From Diphasiastrum complanatum (lineage: Eukaryota > Streptophyta > Lycopodiopsida > Lycopodiales > Lycopodiaceae), in the NCBI GenBank assembly GCA_029204225.1, contig CM055102.1, positions 21,966,386-22,030,385 on the forward strand: 64,000 nt of DNA, written 5' to 3'. Position numbers and translations under genes: made by a program. Positions 20,792 through 31,739 of this stretch are shown piece after piece; the first letter of the stretch is position 1, and the number at the start of each line of letters is the position of its first letter. The notes beneath the pieces were generated by a model. That model searched no databases, was not told the origin of the DNA, and saw nothing but the letters and a program-made list of their open reading frames with translations.

Positions 20792-20808
20792 ATTGTTTTT
20801 AGGAGGAG

Positions 20809-21664
20809 TGTTGAAATGGAAAAATAATCCATCTTGACTTTAGGCTTGCTACAAATATTGTACCATGCAAGTATGTTGTTCATAAATGCAAAATGCCAAA
20901 TTTGGCCTAGATAGAACTCGAGCTACATGGATATGTCATATCTCGATTGATGAGTACAACTTGCATATAGTTTGTAGACATAGAATTGGCAAAATTATGC
21001 TTGTAGAAACTCGTGGCAATTCACATGCATTAATTGTAAGTGATCTATAATGACATGCAAGGCATGCACAAAGTGTAATGGACACATGCATGATGATTTG
21101 TACATTTCTAGTTAGAACTAGCACACTTGGAAAAAGTTGGTAGAGTTTCATGCATGAGAAGTGACAAATGTCACATAGACTCTAGTTTTCACTTTAGATG
21201 TCATTAAATGATGGATGGATGTGGTTCTACCTCAAGCTACCTCAAACTCCATAAATATGTGTAGCTCTCTCCTGATATTTTGTGATGAAGAATCAAAGCT
21301 TTGTAGCTATCTCATGCCATTTTGGATCCACACGATTTTTGCTTGTTATCTCTCTATCTTTCTCTCTCTAACTTGTGTTGAGGCTAATGCTAATACACTG
21401 ATATCTTGTTATCTCTCTATCTTTCTCTCTCTAACTTGTGTTGAGGCTAATGCTAATACACTGATATCTTGTACTTCTGCTCATTATTGATTTATTAATA
21501 TCATATTTTGAGGCTTAGCATGCTAGATTGTGATTAAGCCATATCTTCTGAACTAGATCTTGTTAATCAATCTAGAATCAGGTTACTGTGCTAATCACAA
21601 AGCTTAATTAGATCCATCATACTTGTGAGCATTCCCCACACGTGTGAAATCTGGAAATTTGTCA
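20809..21664 (+). repeat. 3' LTR of element A with a 63-bp internal duplication
   Basis: 856 bp, 67 bp longer than the 5' copy, mostly because a 63-bp CT-rich unit is tandemly duplicated (21343-21405 and 21406-21468). Starts TGTTGAAATGG and ends TTTGTCA. CACACGTGTG at 21637-21646. Confidence 0.94.
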
Positions 21665-21749
21665 AGGTCTTCATCTTAAATTTCCACAAATGATAATTGG
21701 ATCCATTCAGCTTGTTTGCGATGAGACCAGCTTTACTTTGAGAATCCAT
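21665..21749 (-). pseudogene. copia gag start (element B), interrupted by A
   Basis: The minus-strand ATG at 21749 begins MDSQSKAGLIANKLNGSNYH then LWKFKMKT, a typical copia gag start, and is cut by element A. The rest resumes at 17418. The leader between this ATG and the primer site at 21991-22002 is about 240 bp. Confidence 0.88.
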
Positions 21750-21970
21750 CTGGAACTTAGTCTGTCGATTGTATCGATGACGCTAAGATGTAGTAACGCC
21801 AATATTAGGAAATCAATTCTCTGATACTAAAAGGTCAAAAGGAACTGAAGAGTTTGATATCAATTTAATATCACAAAAGATATCAAGTATTAGAGCTTTC
21901 GCTCTGATATTGAAATAGTATTAGGTCCTGAAGAAGAATCAATGCTTCGATATCATGTAGGTATACTCTA

Positions 21971-22002
21971 CTCTAATACCATGATATAATGCTCTGATAC
22001 CA
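21971..22002 (-). other. primer-binding site of element B with a second PBS-like copy
   Basis: The reverse complement of 21991-22002 is TGGTATCAGAGC, abutting the LTR at 22003. Eight bases further into the leader a second, imperfect copy TGGTATTAGAG (21971-21982 region) follows. The perfect copy is the one next to the LTR. Confidence 0.85.
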
Positions 22003-22758
22003 TGTTAGAAATAGGATACATAATAGCAGCAAAAACTTCCTATTTCAAGTGAATGACTATGCCTCTCAAAAATTGAACAAAGTAGTAGTGATGGAAATCA
22101 CGTTCAATCTTTAGCAACTAACTTTGAAATCGCTAGATACTAAATGATTATGTAGCCAAACATGAAGTATTAAATTTACAAAAGCAATACAGAGATGCAT
22201 TCATTCTGACATATACTGAACGCAATAAAGATAGTATTGATTCAGAAAAACAAAATCAGATGCTAATGAGTGCAAGCCAATAGCTGATAAAAACCGCGCA
22301 CTCTAAGCTGTCTCTGAGTAATTGAGAATAAGTCTGATAATAAGCAGCTCTGCTGATAGGCAGTATCACAATAGCAATCTCTAAAACAACTCCAGAGTCA
22401 TTTCTGTAACACTTGAGACACTTTTGAAAGAGCGAAAAATGCGACTCTGCATATTTGCTTGCAAATCCTGACTGGCAAAAAATACAAAAAAGGCGATACT
22501 GCATTTTTTCACGAGATTCTTGACAGGCGACAGTGTCGCTAAAATGCGAAAAATACGACACTATAATTTTACTCGTAATTCTTGACAGGCGAAAAATACG
22601 ACACTATTGTCAAACTCCTTGTATTTCTGCAGACTGTGCAAAAACACTTGTGATTCTACAGACTGTATAAAAACACGAGAAAATCCATAGAACTGGATAA
22701 ACAATGGATGAGGATTAAAACCAATTAGTCAACTAGTAAGAAGGAGACTAATCCAACA
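22003..22758 (-). repeat. 5' LTR of element B (LTR family B)
   Basis: 756 bp with TG/CA ends; on the minus strand it starts TGTTGGATTAGTCTCC and ends TATTTCTAACA before the primer site. It contains repeated copies of a CGACACTGTCGCCTGTCAAG type of motif (22480-22600 region). Sister to the LTR at 13080, without the CT microsatellite. The matching 3' LTR of B is not present; the element was cut when joined to C. Confidence 0.9.
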
Positions 22759-23345
22759 TAGCTGAAAGGAAGAACCACACACTGCTGCTAGGGCAATGAT
22801 GGCACACATGGGGATTGCATATAATTCATTTTTGGTCGAAGTCGTGAGAAAGGCCATATCTTTGCAAAATAGAAGCCCAATAGTTGCTATATCTAATTGT
22901 ACACCAAATGAGCCATTCAGTGGAAAGAAGCCTAAGATGATTGGTTTGCGTGTATTTGGATGTCGAGTTTATGTTCATATACCCAAGAGTTAAAGAAGCA
23001 AAATGCAAGTGAAAGCTTTGAAGTGCATCTTCATAGGGATGAGCAAACCAAGGGATGTAGATGCTATGATCCACTTGGATGACAAATGCACATAAGTCGT
23101 GATGTCATATTTGATGAGATTCATATGTTTGGTGATGACAGAAAATATAGTGATGAACTATCTAAGCTTCTCATTGAGGATGAAACAATACCACCACCAC
23201 AAGTTGATCATCAAGTCAAAGATGAAGGCCATGGTACTGTGGAGACAAGATGGAGAGTCAAGGCCGAACCTATTGGATCAGAAAAGATCAAGGTTGCAAG
23301 TAATAAGATGAAGGAAAAGGATGCGCCTTGAGACACATATTGACC
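22759..23345 (+). pseudogene. copia integrase C-terminal half, decayed
   Basis: Translation in mixed frames: VAERKNHTLL (catalytic Glu), SLQNRSPIVAISNCTPNEPF, GKKPKMIGLRVFGCRVYVHI, then ALKCIFIG, ISRDVIFDEIHMFGDD and a polar linker ending MKEKDAP. It is close to relic G (48083-50020), where the same linker ends RKEKDVPWDTFSP. Stops and frameshifts occur. It starts at the edge of LTR B, which may have been inserted in it. Confidence 0.82.
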
Positions 23346-24211
23346 TCATAGCAGATCACCTCAACATAAGCTACCTAAATGGTACTCACAGCTCATGGAT
23401 GACAAGGAAGTCAAGGTTTCCTAGTCTAGCAAGTAGGAAGAGCTATGTCGTTCCACGATGGAGAAGATAGAACCTTATGTGTAATGTCATTCATTGCAAG
23501 GAACTCTCCTGCTATGAGGAAGCCAAAGATGATGGATATGGAAAAAGGCAATGAAAGAAGAGATAGATTCCATCAAGTGACATGATACATACAGATTGAA
23601 TCAATCTATGCAAGATCCCTCCATGTATCATTGGGAAATGGCCAAGAGAATCCTTAGATACCTCTCAAATACTATAGATTAGGAATTTTTTACAGGGGAG
23701 ATGCTATATCATTACATGCCTTCTCAAATTTAGATTTTTCAGGTTTCAAGGTGGATAGAAGATCTGCAAGTGCTTTTGTATGTTTCATAGGTGAAGGAGC
23801 AATCTCATGGCTATTGAAAAAACAATAAAAAATTTCTCTATCCTCAATTGAAGCTGAATATAAGGTGCTTACAACCACTACCAAGGAGATATTATTGATC
23901 AAATGGTTTCTTATAGAGCTGCATGTGCTTAGATCTAAATATGTTTTCTTGATCAAGTGTGATAGCCTCTCTTCTCAAAGTCTTGCTACCAGTCCAGTTT
24001 TTCATGCTCGAAGCAACCATATAGAAGTTTGTCACCATTTTGTTCGTGAAAAGGTTCCAACAATGGAGATCCATTTGGAGCATGTACCAACACTAGAATG
24101 CTTGTCTGATATTCTTACTAAAACACTTGCAAGAGGACCATTTGCTGAGTTTAGATTAGCCCTTAATATTTTAAGTAAATCTATTTTGGTAAGTAGCATA
24201 GTTTTGAGGAG
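23346..24211 (+). pseudogene. copia linker joined to RNase H, RT deleted
   Basis: From 23346 the linker continues to an AMKEEIDSIK motif (RT N-terminus) near 23570, then jumps to LNQSMQDPSMYHWEMAKRIL, so nearly all of RT is deleted. RNase H follows: DFSGFKVDRRSASAFVCFIG, SSIEAEYKVLTTTTKEI, KCDSLSSQSLATSPVFHARS, CLSDILTKTLARGPF. A few stops are present. GTTTTGAGGAGTAG leads into an LTR. Confidence 0.82.
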
Positions 24212-24214
24212 TAG

Positions 24215-24870
24215 TGTTAAATTTGGCAAAACTAGCTATCATAATTTTGTCATTTGACTTGTTTGACCACATGACTATCATATGCACATATTTAGAGGCA
24301 TGTTTCATTCTTCATTATTTTACTTATCAGCCTGAAACTCGAGGCTATCTAGATGTAGAAGTGATTGCAAAATTCAAGCAAGTTAGTAGAGTAAATTATG
24401 TTTTTTGATCAAGAGGTGCAAAAGATGGTGACATAATTTGAGGACCTTGATTATAGTTATGATTAAGGTGGGTTAAAAAATATTTTAAGGGTGTTAAAAC
24501 CCTAATATCAGGTCAAACTTTATAAAGGATGGAGTTTTCCAAACTATTTTTCATCATGAGAAAATTCCAAGATAGTAAGATTTTCTATCTTTCAATCTAC
24601 ATTGTTTTGTGATAGCAATATTCCATTGTTTTGAAGGATTGTTCTAGATGTATTTTATGGTAGATTAGGCGTACCAACACCTAGTTATATGCTATAAATA
24701 CTTGAAATTGTTTTGGTTTCAAATGCTCAAGTAGATCTTTCATTTTGTGCCTAGAAAGCTAGGAATTGTCTAGCTATTGGAAATTCAACCCAATAGGTTC
24801 TTGCGCAAGCACACCCACTTGGATTCTTGTGCTTAATCATTTATGAAATTAAAATATCTGATTTTTATCA
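24215..24870 (+). repeat. 3' LTR following the RNase H relic
   Basis: Starts TGTTAAATTTGGC right after a purine-rich tract and ends near TTTTTATCA. A TATA-like GCTATAAATAC lies at about 24691-24700. No partner LTR is seen in the window, so the right end is approximate. Confidence 0.65.
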
Positions 24871-25018
24871 AGTTCTATGATCTAAAGTGTAAGTAAAAAG
24901 TTAATGAGGACATGTTAGGTACTTCATATATTTAAGATGCTATTTCCAACCCTTCAAAACACTCTACATTTGTCAATAATTGAGTCGATGGTGATGTACA
25001 TTAGCCACAACATGAGCG
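24871..25018 (+). pseudogene. copia relic I, left part
   Basis: Short, stop-rich sequence whose last bases (encoding PQHERETPRRSK when joined to 30935 onward) make a copia integrase-RT linker across the H insertion. Left extent uncertain. Confidence 0.5.
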
Positions 25019-25023
25019 TGAAA
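25019..25023 (+). repeat. target-site duplication of element H
   Basis: TGAAA lies directly before the 5' LTR and again at 30930-30934 directly after the 3' LTR. Confidence 0.95.
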
Positions 25024-25429
25024 TGTGAAGAATTGGAAAAGATTCTCTATGTTAGATATAGGGGTCTTATGTTTTTTACATCAAGCATCTAGGTAAAGGA
25101 TGTTGATAGGAACAAATATGGCATAGATGGCAAATTATGCATTTCCACTTGTAATGCCACTATTGAGCCAAAATAGAGTAAGAGGCTAAACTCATGCCAA
25201 TTAGAGTGTAGACAAGTGTAATACCTTTGTTTGATGAATTCTAAGAGGTCCAGTAGGATTCAGAGGTGGAACCATGTGAGGTCCAATAGGAATTTGAGGT
25301 GTGCTTGAATATAGTCCAATAGAATTAAGAGGTGCATGGATCAATGGTCCAATAGGATTAAGAGGTGACAAAACATCTTAGGAGATCACAAGTACATGTA
25401 GTGGACAATCCACACGTGTGAAATCAACA
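25024..25429 (+). repeat. 5' LTR of element H, internally deleted
   Basis: 406 bp against 736 bp in the 3' copy: about 330 bp are missing after GGTGACAAAA near 25370. Starts TGTGAAGAATTGG and ends AAATCAACA. The CACACGTGTG at 25411-25420 lies 9 bp before the end. It still has the GTCCAATAG-type repeats. Confidence 0.94.
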
Positions 25430-25442
25430 TGGTATCAGAGCC
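25430..25442 (+). other. primer-binding site, element H
   Basis: TGGTATCAGAGCC directly follows the LTR. Confidence 0.95.
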
Positions 25443-26177
25443 TACCTAAGGTTACCATGCATTTTGATCCATTTAAGTGAAAACTATTCATCAATCTTGA
25501 GATAGAAATTGTCAAGGCCCATTTTCCTAGCTATCTTGTTCAATTTTGGATCAAAAGAGATCAAAAGGACATTGATTGGGTCTAACCTGATACTATACGA
25601 AATCAAGTGCTCAGACACGTGTGAGGAACATCCAATTTCAATTTGGAAGTTCTCTCTCATGCTTGATCCATTTATCTTGCTTGATAGCTTGTTTTGAAGC
25701 TATTTTTGTCTAGTTTCTAATGCAACTTGTTTCACTCCATTTGGTTGAGCCAATCAGAAGTTATAAGCTTTTGAAGAGGGTTAGGTAGGGCACCTAGACC
25801 TGGGTGGACACATTTGGTTTGGTCAAGAGATTTCTTGGTTGATCCAAAATCACAGTTGTATGCTTACCAATCTCATCTATATGTGGTCTAGGCACTGTTT
25901 TGAGATCTTAGCCATTTTGTTTCATGCAATATCATTGTATTTGAGTCAAATTTGGTTTCTTAGTGACGTTCTAAGAGTGTTTGATCCTAACTCTGCCTAT
26001 ACTCCATCATTTGATGTGAAATAGATCTTGTTTTAGAGAGATTTGTGTAGCTAGTGAGAATCAATTCACAAATAGTTGCAAGATCTTTCATAGGAGGAGA
26101 TAGTACTCTATTATTGGATCCTATTGAGAGTGTGTAGCAACATTTATTGTTCATCATTTGAGTTTTCTTCACTTCAA

Positions 26178-27151
26178 ATGTCTTCAATGGGTTCATCCTT
26201 GTTGGAACCAAGTGAAAGATTGTCCACTTCAAACTATTCAATTTGGAAAATGAGGATGGAGTCCATCTTGATCCTTCAAGACGTGATGGACATAGTTCTT
26301 GGCCTTGAAGAAGAACCACAAGTTCTTCAAGAGGTTCAAAAATACAAAAAGAGAGCTAGGATGGCTCTCCACTACATTAAGATGAATGTCTCTAATGAGA
26401 TATTGAGGGAGATCGGTACTTGTACAACTGCCAAAGAAGCTTGGGATTGGCTCAAGACTATCTATGAGGCTAAGAATACCTCTAGGCTTCTCACTCTTAG
26501 GAATAAAATCTTTCAAAGTAGCCAAAAGAGTGATGAGAGTGCATCTAGTTATGTTTTGAGAGTAAAAGATATTCATAGAGAACTTGCTTGTATTGGTGAT
26601 TCCATCAATCAAAATGAGCTAGTTCAAGTCATTCTCAATGGCTTGAGAAGTGAATTTGATAACCTTGTCCAATCCTATGCCATTAAGGAGGCGCTACCAA
26701 GTTTGGAGGCTCTCCAAAGTGTGCTAATTTCATAAGAATCAAGACAAGAGTACAAGCTCTTGAGGATGGACAAGCTCTCTCTCACTCATAATGATGGAAA
26801 AGCTCTCTTTGCCAAGGATAAGCACAAAGGGAGGAGCAAGAACCAACATCAACAATCCTCAAGCAAGGACAAAGTCAAATCCAAAGACAAAGATGAGGAG
26901 GAAGATGATTCCTCTAATGCTTCATCATCCAAGCTCAAGAAGAAGAAGATCAAGTGCTTTTATTGTGGCAAGAAAGGCCATTATGCCACCAATTGCTTCA
27001 AGAAGAAGAATCAACTCAAGCAAGCCAACATTACCAATGAGAAGGAAGACACTATTGCAAGTGATGGAGAGGGATCTCTTATGGTCTCTAGTTTCTCATC
27101 TACTCCTTTCAAGAAGGACGACCTATGGTATATTCCTATGGTATATTGATA
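26178..27151 (+). pseudogene. copia gag, broken (element H)
   Basis: Starts MSSMGSSLLEPSERLSTSNY at an ATG. The UBN2 core follows (NEILREIGTCTTAKEAWDW, YVLRVKDIHRELACIGDSIN). A stop at 26733-26735 interrupts VLIS-stop-ESRQEYK, where the relative M reads through with Glu codons. The frame then continues to a zinc knuckle CFYCGKKGHYATNC. At 27122-27147 a 13-bp tandem duplication shifts the frame just before the protease motif, so gag ends early. Confidence 0.93.
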
Positions 27152-28905
27152 GTGGAGCCTCTTCACATATGTGTAGCTCCAAGGACTCTTTCTCTTCTAT
27201 TGCACCTTATGATGGAGTCAAGAAATCAATATACACAACAAATGATTTTGAATGTCCTATTGAAGGCATAGGGAACATTCCCTTGAAGCTTGCATTCTCT
27301 AAAGTTCTTTCTCTCTCTAAAGACCTTTATGTACCTAAGCTTACTAAGAATCTTATTAGTGTTGGCCAATTGCTTGATAATGGTCTTGATGTAAAATTCA
27401 ATGTTGATACTTGCACTATCAAAAAGAATGATGAGATACTTGCATTAGGATCTAGATTTGGAGGCATCTATAAACTAGATCCAAATGAGTATGTGAATGC
27501 TTGTAATGTTGCTCTTGTGAACAAGCTCTCTATGGAGGAATTATGGCATAGGAGGTTGGGACATCCCAACTACAAATCCATGCTCTCTATGATCAAAGAA
27601 GCCAAAGCTATTGGCTTGCCAAAGTCATTCTCCAAGAAGATCAAGCCTTGTGAGGCTTGTGCTATTGCTAAATCTCACAAAAAGCCATTTACAAGAACTT
27701 CTATCAAAAGAAAGCATCCTTTGGAGTTAATCCACTCGGATGTGCATTCCTCATCAATTACAAGCAAGGGAGGAGCCACTTGTTTTGTTACTTTCATTGA
27801 TGATTTCACAAGATTCACTTGGATATATCTTCTTGCTTCTAGATCTATGGTGTTTGATCATTTCCTTATTTTCAAAGCTTATGTAGAGAAGCAATTCTCA
27901 TTCAAGATTAAAGCTCTTAGAAGTGATGGAGGTGGTGAATATATCTCCAATAAATTTCAAGATTTTTGTGAGCTTGAATGCATCAAAAGAGAGTTCTCTT
28001 GTGCCTAATCTCCATCTCAAAATGGAGTGGCCAAGAGAAAGAATAGATCTCTATGTGAATGTGCAAAATCTATGAGAATTGAGGCATCTTTGCCCAAAGA
28101 TTTCTGGAGAGAAGCCATTAATTGTGCAAATTATCTTTGCAATAGGCTCCCACATATAGCTCTTGGAGGAAAGTCACCATATGAAATCTTATATTTGAAG
28201 AAGCCTAAGGTTGATCACCTTAGAGATTTTGGATGCATATGCTTTGTCTATATTCCCTTGGAAACAAGGAAGAAGAAAGATCCTAGTGCATGCAAAGGGA
28301 TCATGGTTGGATACTCATCCACCAAAAAAGCCTATAGAGTCTTTATACTCTCTACTTCTCAAGTTATTGAAAGTAGAGATGTTGTCTTTCATGAAGATCA
28401 ACACTCATCTTTTGAAGAGGCCGAGATCAAGAAGTCTATGGATGCATCACCAATTATTGATTTTGAAGACAATCATGATGTGATGGGGTCGAGATTTGAA
28501 GAAGACTCTCCTCGGATTTTCTCACCAAGAAGATCCATGAGAGATAGATCCGAGCCTAAGAGGCTCTCACGTGTTGACAAAGGCAAACAAGTGGATCTTG
28601 ATTCCACTAATTATGTTTTTTATGTCTCTCATGAAGAGCCAAAGAATGTACAAGAGGCACTCAATACCAAGGAGTGGTATGATGCCATGAAGCAAGAGTA
28701 TGATGCATTGATCACCAACAATACTTGGGAGCTTGTGGATCCTCCATCCAACAAGCATGTGATTGGTTGCAAGTGGGTATTTCGGATCAAGTTCAATCAT
28801 GATGGCACCATCAAGAAGCATAGAGCAAGATTATGTGCCAAAGGATTTGCTCAAATCCATGGCCTTGATTATGAGGAGACCTTTGCACCCGTTCAAAGAT
28901 GGTGA
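27135..28905 (+). pseudogene. copia protease and integrase, broken (element H)
   Basis: Protease starts WYIDSGASSH with its Asp intact, but is out of frame with gag. Integrase shows WHRRLGHPNY, CEACAIAKSH, IHSDVHSS and LRSDGGGEY. A TAA at 28006-28008 replaces the Tyr of SCAYSPSQ. The catalytic Glu of AERKNRS is Lys (codon 28033-28035, AKRKNRS). The integrase C-terminus and linker (SPRRSMRDRSEPKRLSRVD) are then open to the start of RT, where a 1-bp loss near 28890 shifts the frame. Confidence 0.93.
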
Positions 28906-30175
28906 CAATAAGAATTCTTATTTCTCTTGCTTGTTTCTTTAAGTGGAAGGTGTTCCAATTAGAAGTATCCAATGCTTTTCTAAATGGTTATCTTGAGGAG
29001 GAGATCTATATGGAAAAACCTCAAGGATTCATCAAGGATGAGTCCAAAGTGTGCTTGCTCTTCAAAAGTCTTTATGGACTCAAGCAAGCACCAAGATCAT
29101 GGTATTCAAGACTTAATTCTTTTCTTTTCGCACTAGGATTTACTCTTAGTGACTATGATCCTTCCATGTATCTAAAGTTTGTTGATAGCAATATTGTCAT
29201 TCTTCTAATTTATGTTGATGACATTATTCTTTGTGGAAGTTGTATCAAGCTAGTTGATGAAACTAAGCTAGCACTTGGATGTGAGTTTAAAATGCAAGAT
29301 CTAGGAGAGATACATTACATCCTAGGACTAGAAATTGATTTTTATGAAAATCATGTCTTTATATGCCAATCTAGATATGCTCACTCTATGTTGAAAAACT
29401 CTCATATGGAAAATTCTAAGAGCATAGATACTCCAATGGAGCAAATTGTAAAAGATCCTAATAAAGGTGATGAAAGATCCTTTGAGGACATCACACTTTT
29501 TAGGAGTCTTGTAGGCTCCTTGATTTGGCTTACCATTACTAGGCCCGATCTAAGTTTTTGTGTGCACAAATTGAGTCAATTTATGCAAGATCATAAGATC
29601 CATCATTGGAAGATGGCCAAGAGGATTCTAAGATATGTATCTTTATCTTGTGATTATGGTCTACTTTATAAAAGTGAAGATCTATCCATTGTTGGCTACT
29701 CGGATTCGGACTTTGCAAGTGACAAAATGGATCGAAAGTCTATTAGTGCATACACTATCTTTCTTGGAGGCAATCTAATATCTTGGCTTTCCAAAAAGCA
29801 AGATACTATATCTCTCTTTTCATGTGGGCCGAGTACAAAGCACTCACTACAACTACCAAAGAGGTGCTTTGGATCAAGAGGTTATTAATGGAGCTAAAGT
29901 GCATCAAGGAAGATGATCTACCAATGATTAAGTGTGATAACATCTCGGCCCATGCTCTTTCCAATAATCCCATATTTCATGCAAGAAGCAAGCACATAGA
30001 AGTGGCACACCATTTTGTGAGAGAAAAGCTTATTGGAGGAGAAATCTATTTGGAGAATGTCAACTCGTCCTCTTGTATTGCCGATCTACTCACCAAGCCT
30101 TTGAGCAAAAGTGTTTTCATCAAGCATAGATCTAATCTTGGAGTTATATCAAGATTAATGCCTAAATCTTCATAG
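28899..30175 (+). pseudogene. copia reverse transcriptase and RNase H, broken (element H)
   Basis: RT continues in a second frame: MVTIRILISLACFFKWKVFQ, NAFLNGYLEEEIYM, SLYGLKQAPRSWYSRL and LLIYVDDIILCG, with the active site intact. RNase H has YSDSDFASDKMDRKSISAY; a frameshift near 29815-29830 falls at the CEAEY motif, and the rest (AEYKALTTTTKEVLWIK, KCDNISAHALSNN, ADLLTKPLSKSVF) is in another frame. Close to element A in sequence. Confidence 0.93.
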
Positions 30176-30180
30176 ATAAT

Positions 30181-30193
30181 TTTTTAGGAGGAG
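30181..30193 (+). other. polypurine tract, element H
   Basis: TTTTTAGGAGGAG directly before the 3' LTR. The same AGGAGGAG end is seen in elements A and C. Confidence 0.8.
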
Positions 30194-30929
30194 TGTGAAG
30201 AATTGAAAAAGAATATCTATGTTGGATATAGGGGTCTTATGTTTTTTACATCAAGCATCTAGGTGTAGGATGTTGATAGGAACAAATATGGCATAGATGG
30301 CGAATTATGCATTTCCACTTGTAATGCCACTATTGAGCCAAAATAGAGTAAGAGGCTAAACTCGTGCCAATTAGAGTGTAGACAAGTGTAATACCTTTGT
30401 TTGATGAATTCTAAGAGGTCCAATAGGATTTAGAGGTGGAACCATGTGAGTTCCAATAGGAATTTGAGTTGTGCTTGAATATAGTCCAATAGAATTAAGA
30501 GGTGCATGGATCAATGGTCCGATAGGATTAAGAGGTGACAAAATGTGGTCCAATCATAGTTAAGCATAGTGGTAGCTCGTGGATCTACTAGTATCATTGT
30601 ACTCCTCATTTTGGATCTAATTGATTTGGTGATTGTGTGGATTTTGAGTGTCATTGAATTTCTAGCTTTCTCTCTCTACCCGAGAGCTCATGATGGTTTT
30701 TCTCTCTCTACCTGAGGAGAGCAGCTTGTTTTTACTTAAAATATTTTTTTAATACTTCCCACACGTGTGAGTTAGAGTTGGAAGTAATTGAATGCATGTA
30801 GTAGTGTGTTTTTGCCATAGGATCTAAGATTGATCTTGAATCTCAATCTAGTCTTGATCTTGATACATCTACACATCTTAGGAGATCACAAGTACATGTA
30901 GTGGACAATCCACACATGTGAAATCAGCA
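30194..30929 (+). repeat. 3' LTR of element H
   Basis: 736 bp, the full-length version. It has degenerate repeats of GTCCAATAGGATTTAGAGGTG (30417-30540), a CTCTCTCTACCCGAGAGCTC motif near 30673-30692 with a second CTACCTGAGGAGAG copy, CCCACACGTGTGAG at about 30759-30772, and CACACATGTG at 30911-30920 near the end. Confidence 0.95.
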
Positions 30930-30934
30930 TGAAA

Positions 30935-31665
30935 CTCCAAGAAGATCAAAGTATCAAATATTTTCACCAAAGAGATTTATTAATGAGGCCTTTGTAATTT
31001 TGCAAAGGATCCAACCATTGTAGAAGAAGTGATAAGTAGTCTTAATGTAGAGCATTGGAAGTCAGCAATAAATAAAGACTATCAATCTCTTATCAAGAAT
31101 AAAATGTGGATTGTCACAAATCTACCACCCGATAAAAGTATTGTAGTGTGCAAATGGATTTTCAAGTTCTCATATTTCTAATATTGACTTTATGCAAACT
31201 TTTAGTCCTATAGTCAAGCTTAGCTCCATCAGACTTCTTTTAATTTTGGTAGTTCTAGCAGATCTTGAAAAACATCAAATGGACAAAAATTTTTAATGGT
31301 GTTATTGATGAAGACATATACATGTCAAAATATAAGGTTATGAACTCGAAGGCAAAGAGCATCCAGTGTGCAAACTTTATGAAGCTTTTACGAGCTTAAG
31401 TAGTCACCATCTACATGGTTTCAAAGGATCAACACAATTTTATACCTAGCTTAGTTGACTCTAATGTATACTTCAAGGTAGTAGTATCATCTTTCATCAT
31501 CATCAAATTTTATATTGATGATAATTTACTCTTCAATAGTAGTGCTTCATTATTTAGTCAACAAAGGCATATACAAAACTTATTGGAGAAGCATAACACG
31601 GCCAACTACAAATCAACAAATTCTCCATTGGATCCAAGAGTAAATTTTTCTAAGGGATGATTCTA
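30935..31665 (+). pseudogene. copia RT fragments (relic I, right part)
   Basis: Resumes at the H insertion site: TPRRSKYQIFSPKRFINE, then HWKSAINKDYQSLIKNKMW and VCKWIFK (RT start), TFSPIVKLSSIRLLL, then a decayed stretch with YIDDNLLFN in place of the YVDD motif and HNTANYKSTNSPLDP. Stops and frameshifts throughout. Ends near 31665. Confidence 0.82.
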
Positions 31666-31739
31666 ATAGTCTCAAAAAGAAATGGAAAAGTATTATTATC
31701 ATTCAGTTATCAACTCCTGATGATTGACTTGTTTTGAAA

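Larger units (their letters stand above)
17419..21664 (+). mobile_element. internally deleted Ty1/copia element A, nested in B
   Basis: Two related LTRs (17419-18207 and 20809-21664), primer site at 18208, polypurine tract before the 3' LTR, and target duplication AGGTC define the ends. The interior has only integrase, RT and RNase H remnants; gag and protease are missing. LTR copies differ at several percent by eye, so the insertion is clearly older than F. Its proteins are closest to element H but its LTRs are of a different type. Confidence 0.95.
25024..30929 (+). mobile_element. near full-length Ty1/copia element H, disabled
   Basis: LTRs at 25024-25429 (shortened by an internal deletion) and 30194-30929, primer site, gag, protease, integrase, RT, RNase H, polypurine tract and target duplication TGAAA are all present. 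LTR copies differ at a few percent by eye. The coding part has two premature stops and at least three frameshifts. It sits inside copia relic I. Confidence 0.96.

Noticed and set aside
14736-22758. C plus B as one single minus-strand element
   Set aside because: The two LTRs at the ends (14736-15567 and 22003-22758) are unrelated and the flanking 5 bp (TCGAG and TAGCT) do not match, so these are two elements joined by deletion or recombination.
26791-27120. Basic N-terminal frame before the H protease
   Set aside because: Out-of-frame reading of gag; the true gag frame with the zinc knuckle is 26178-27151. Similar shadows exist at 216-476 and 61520-61831.
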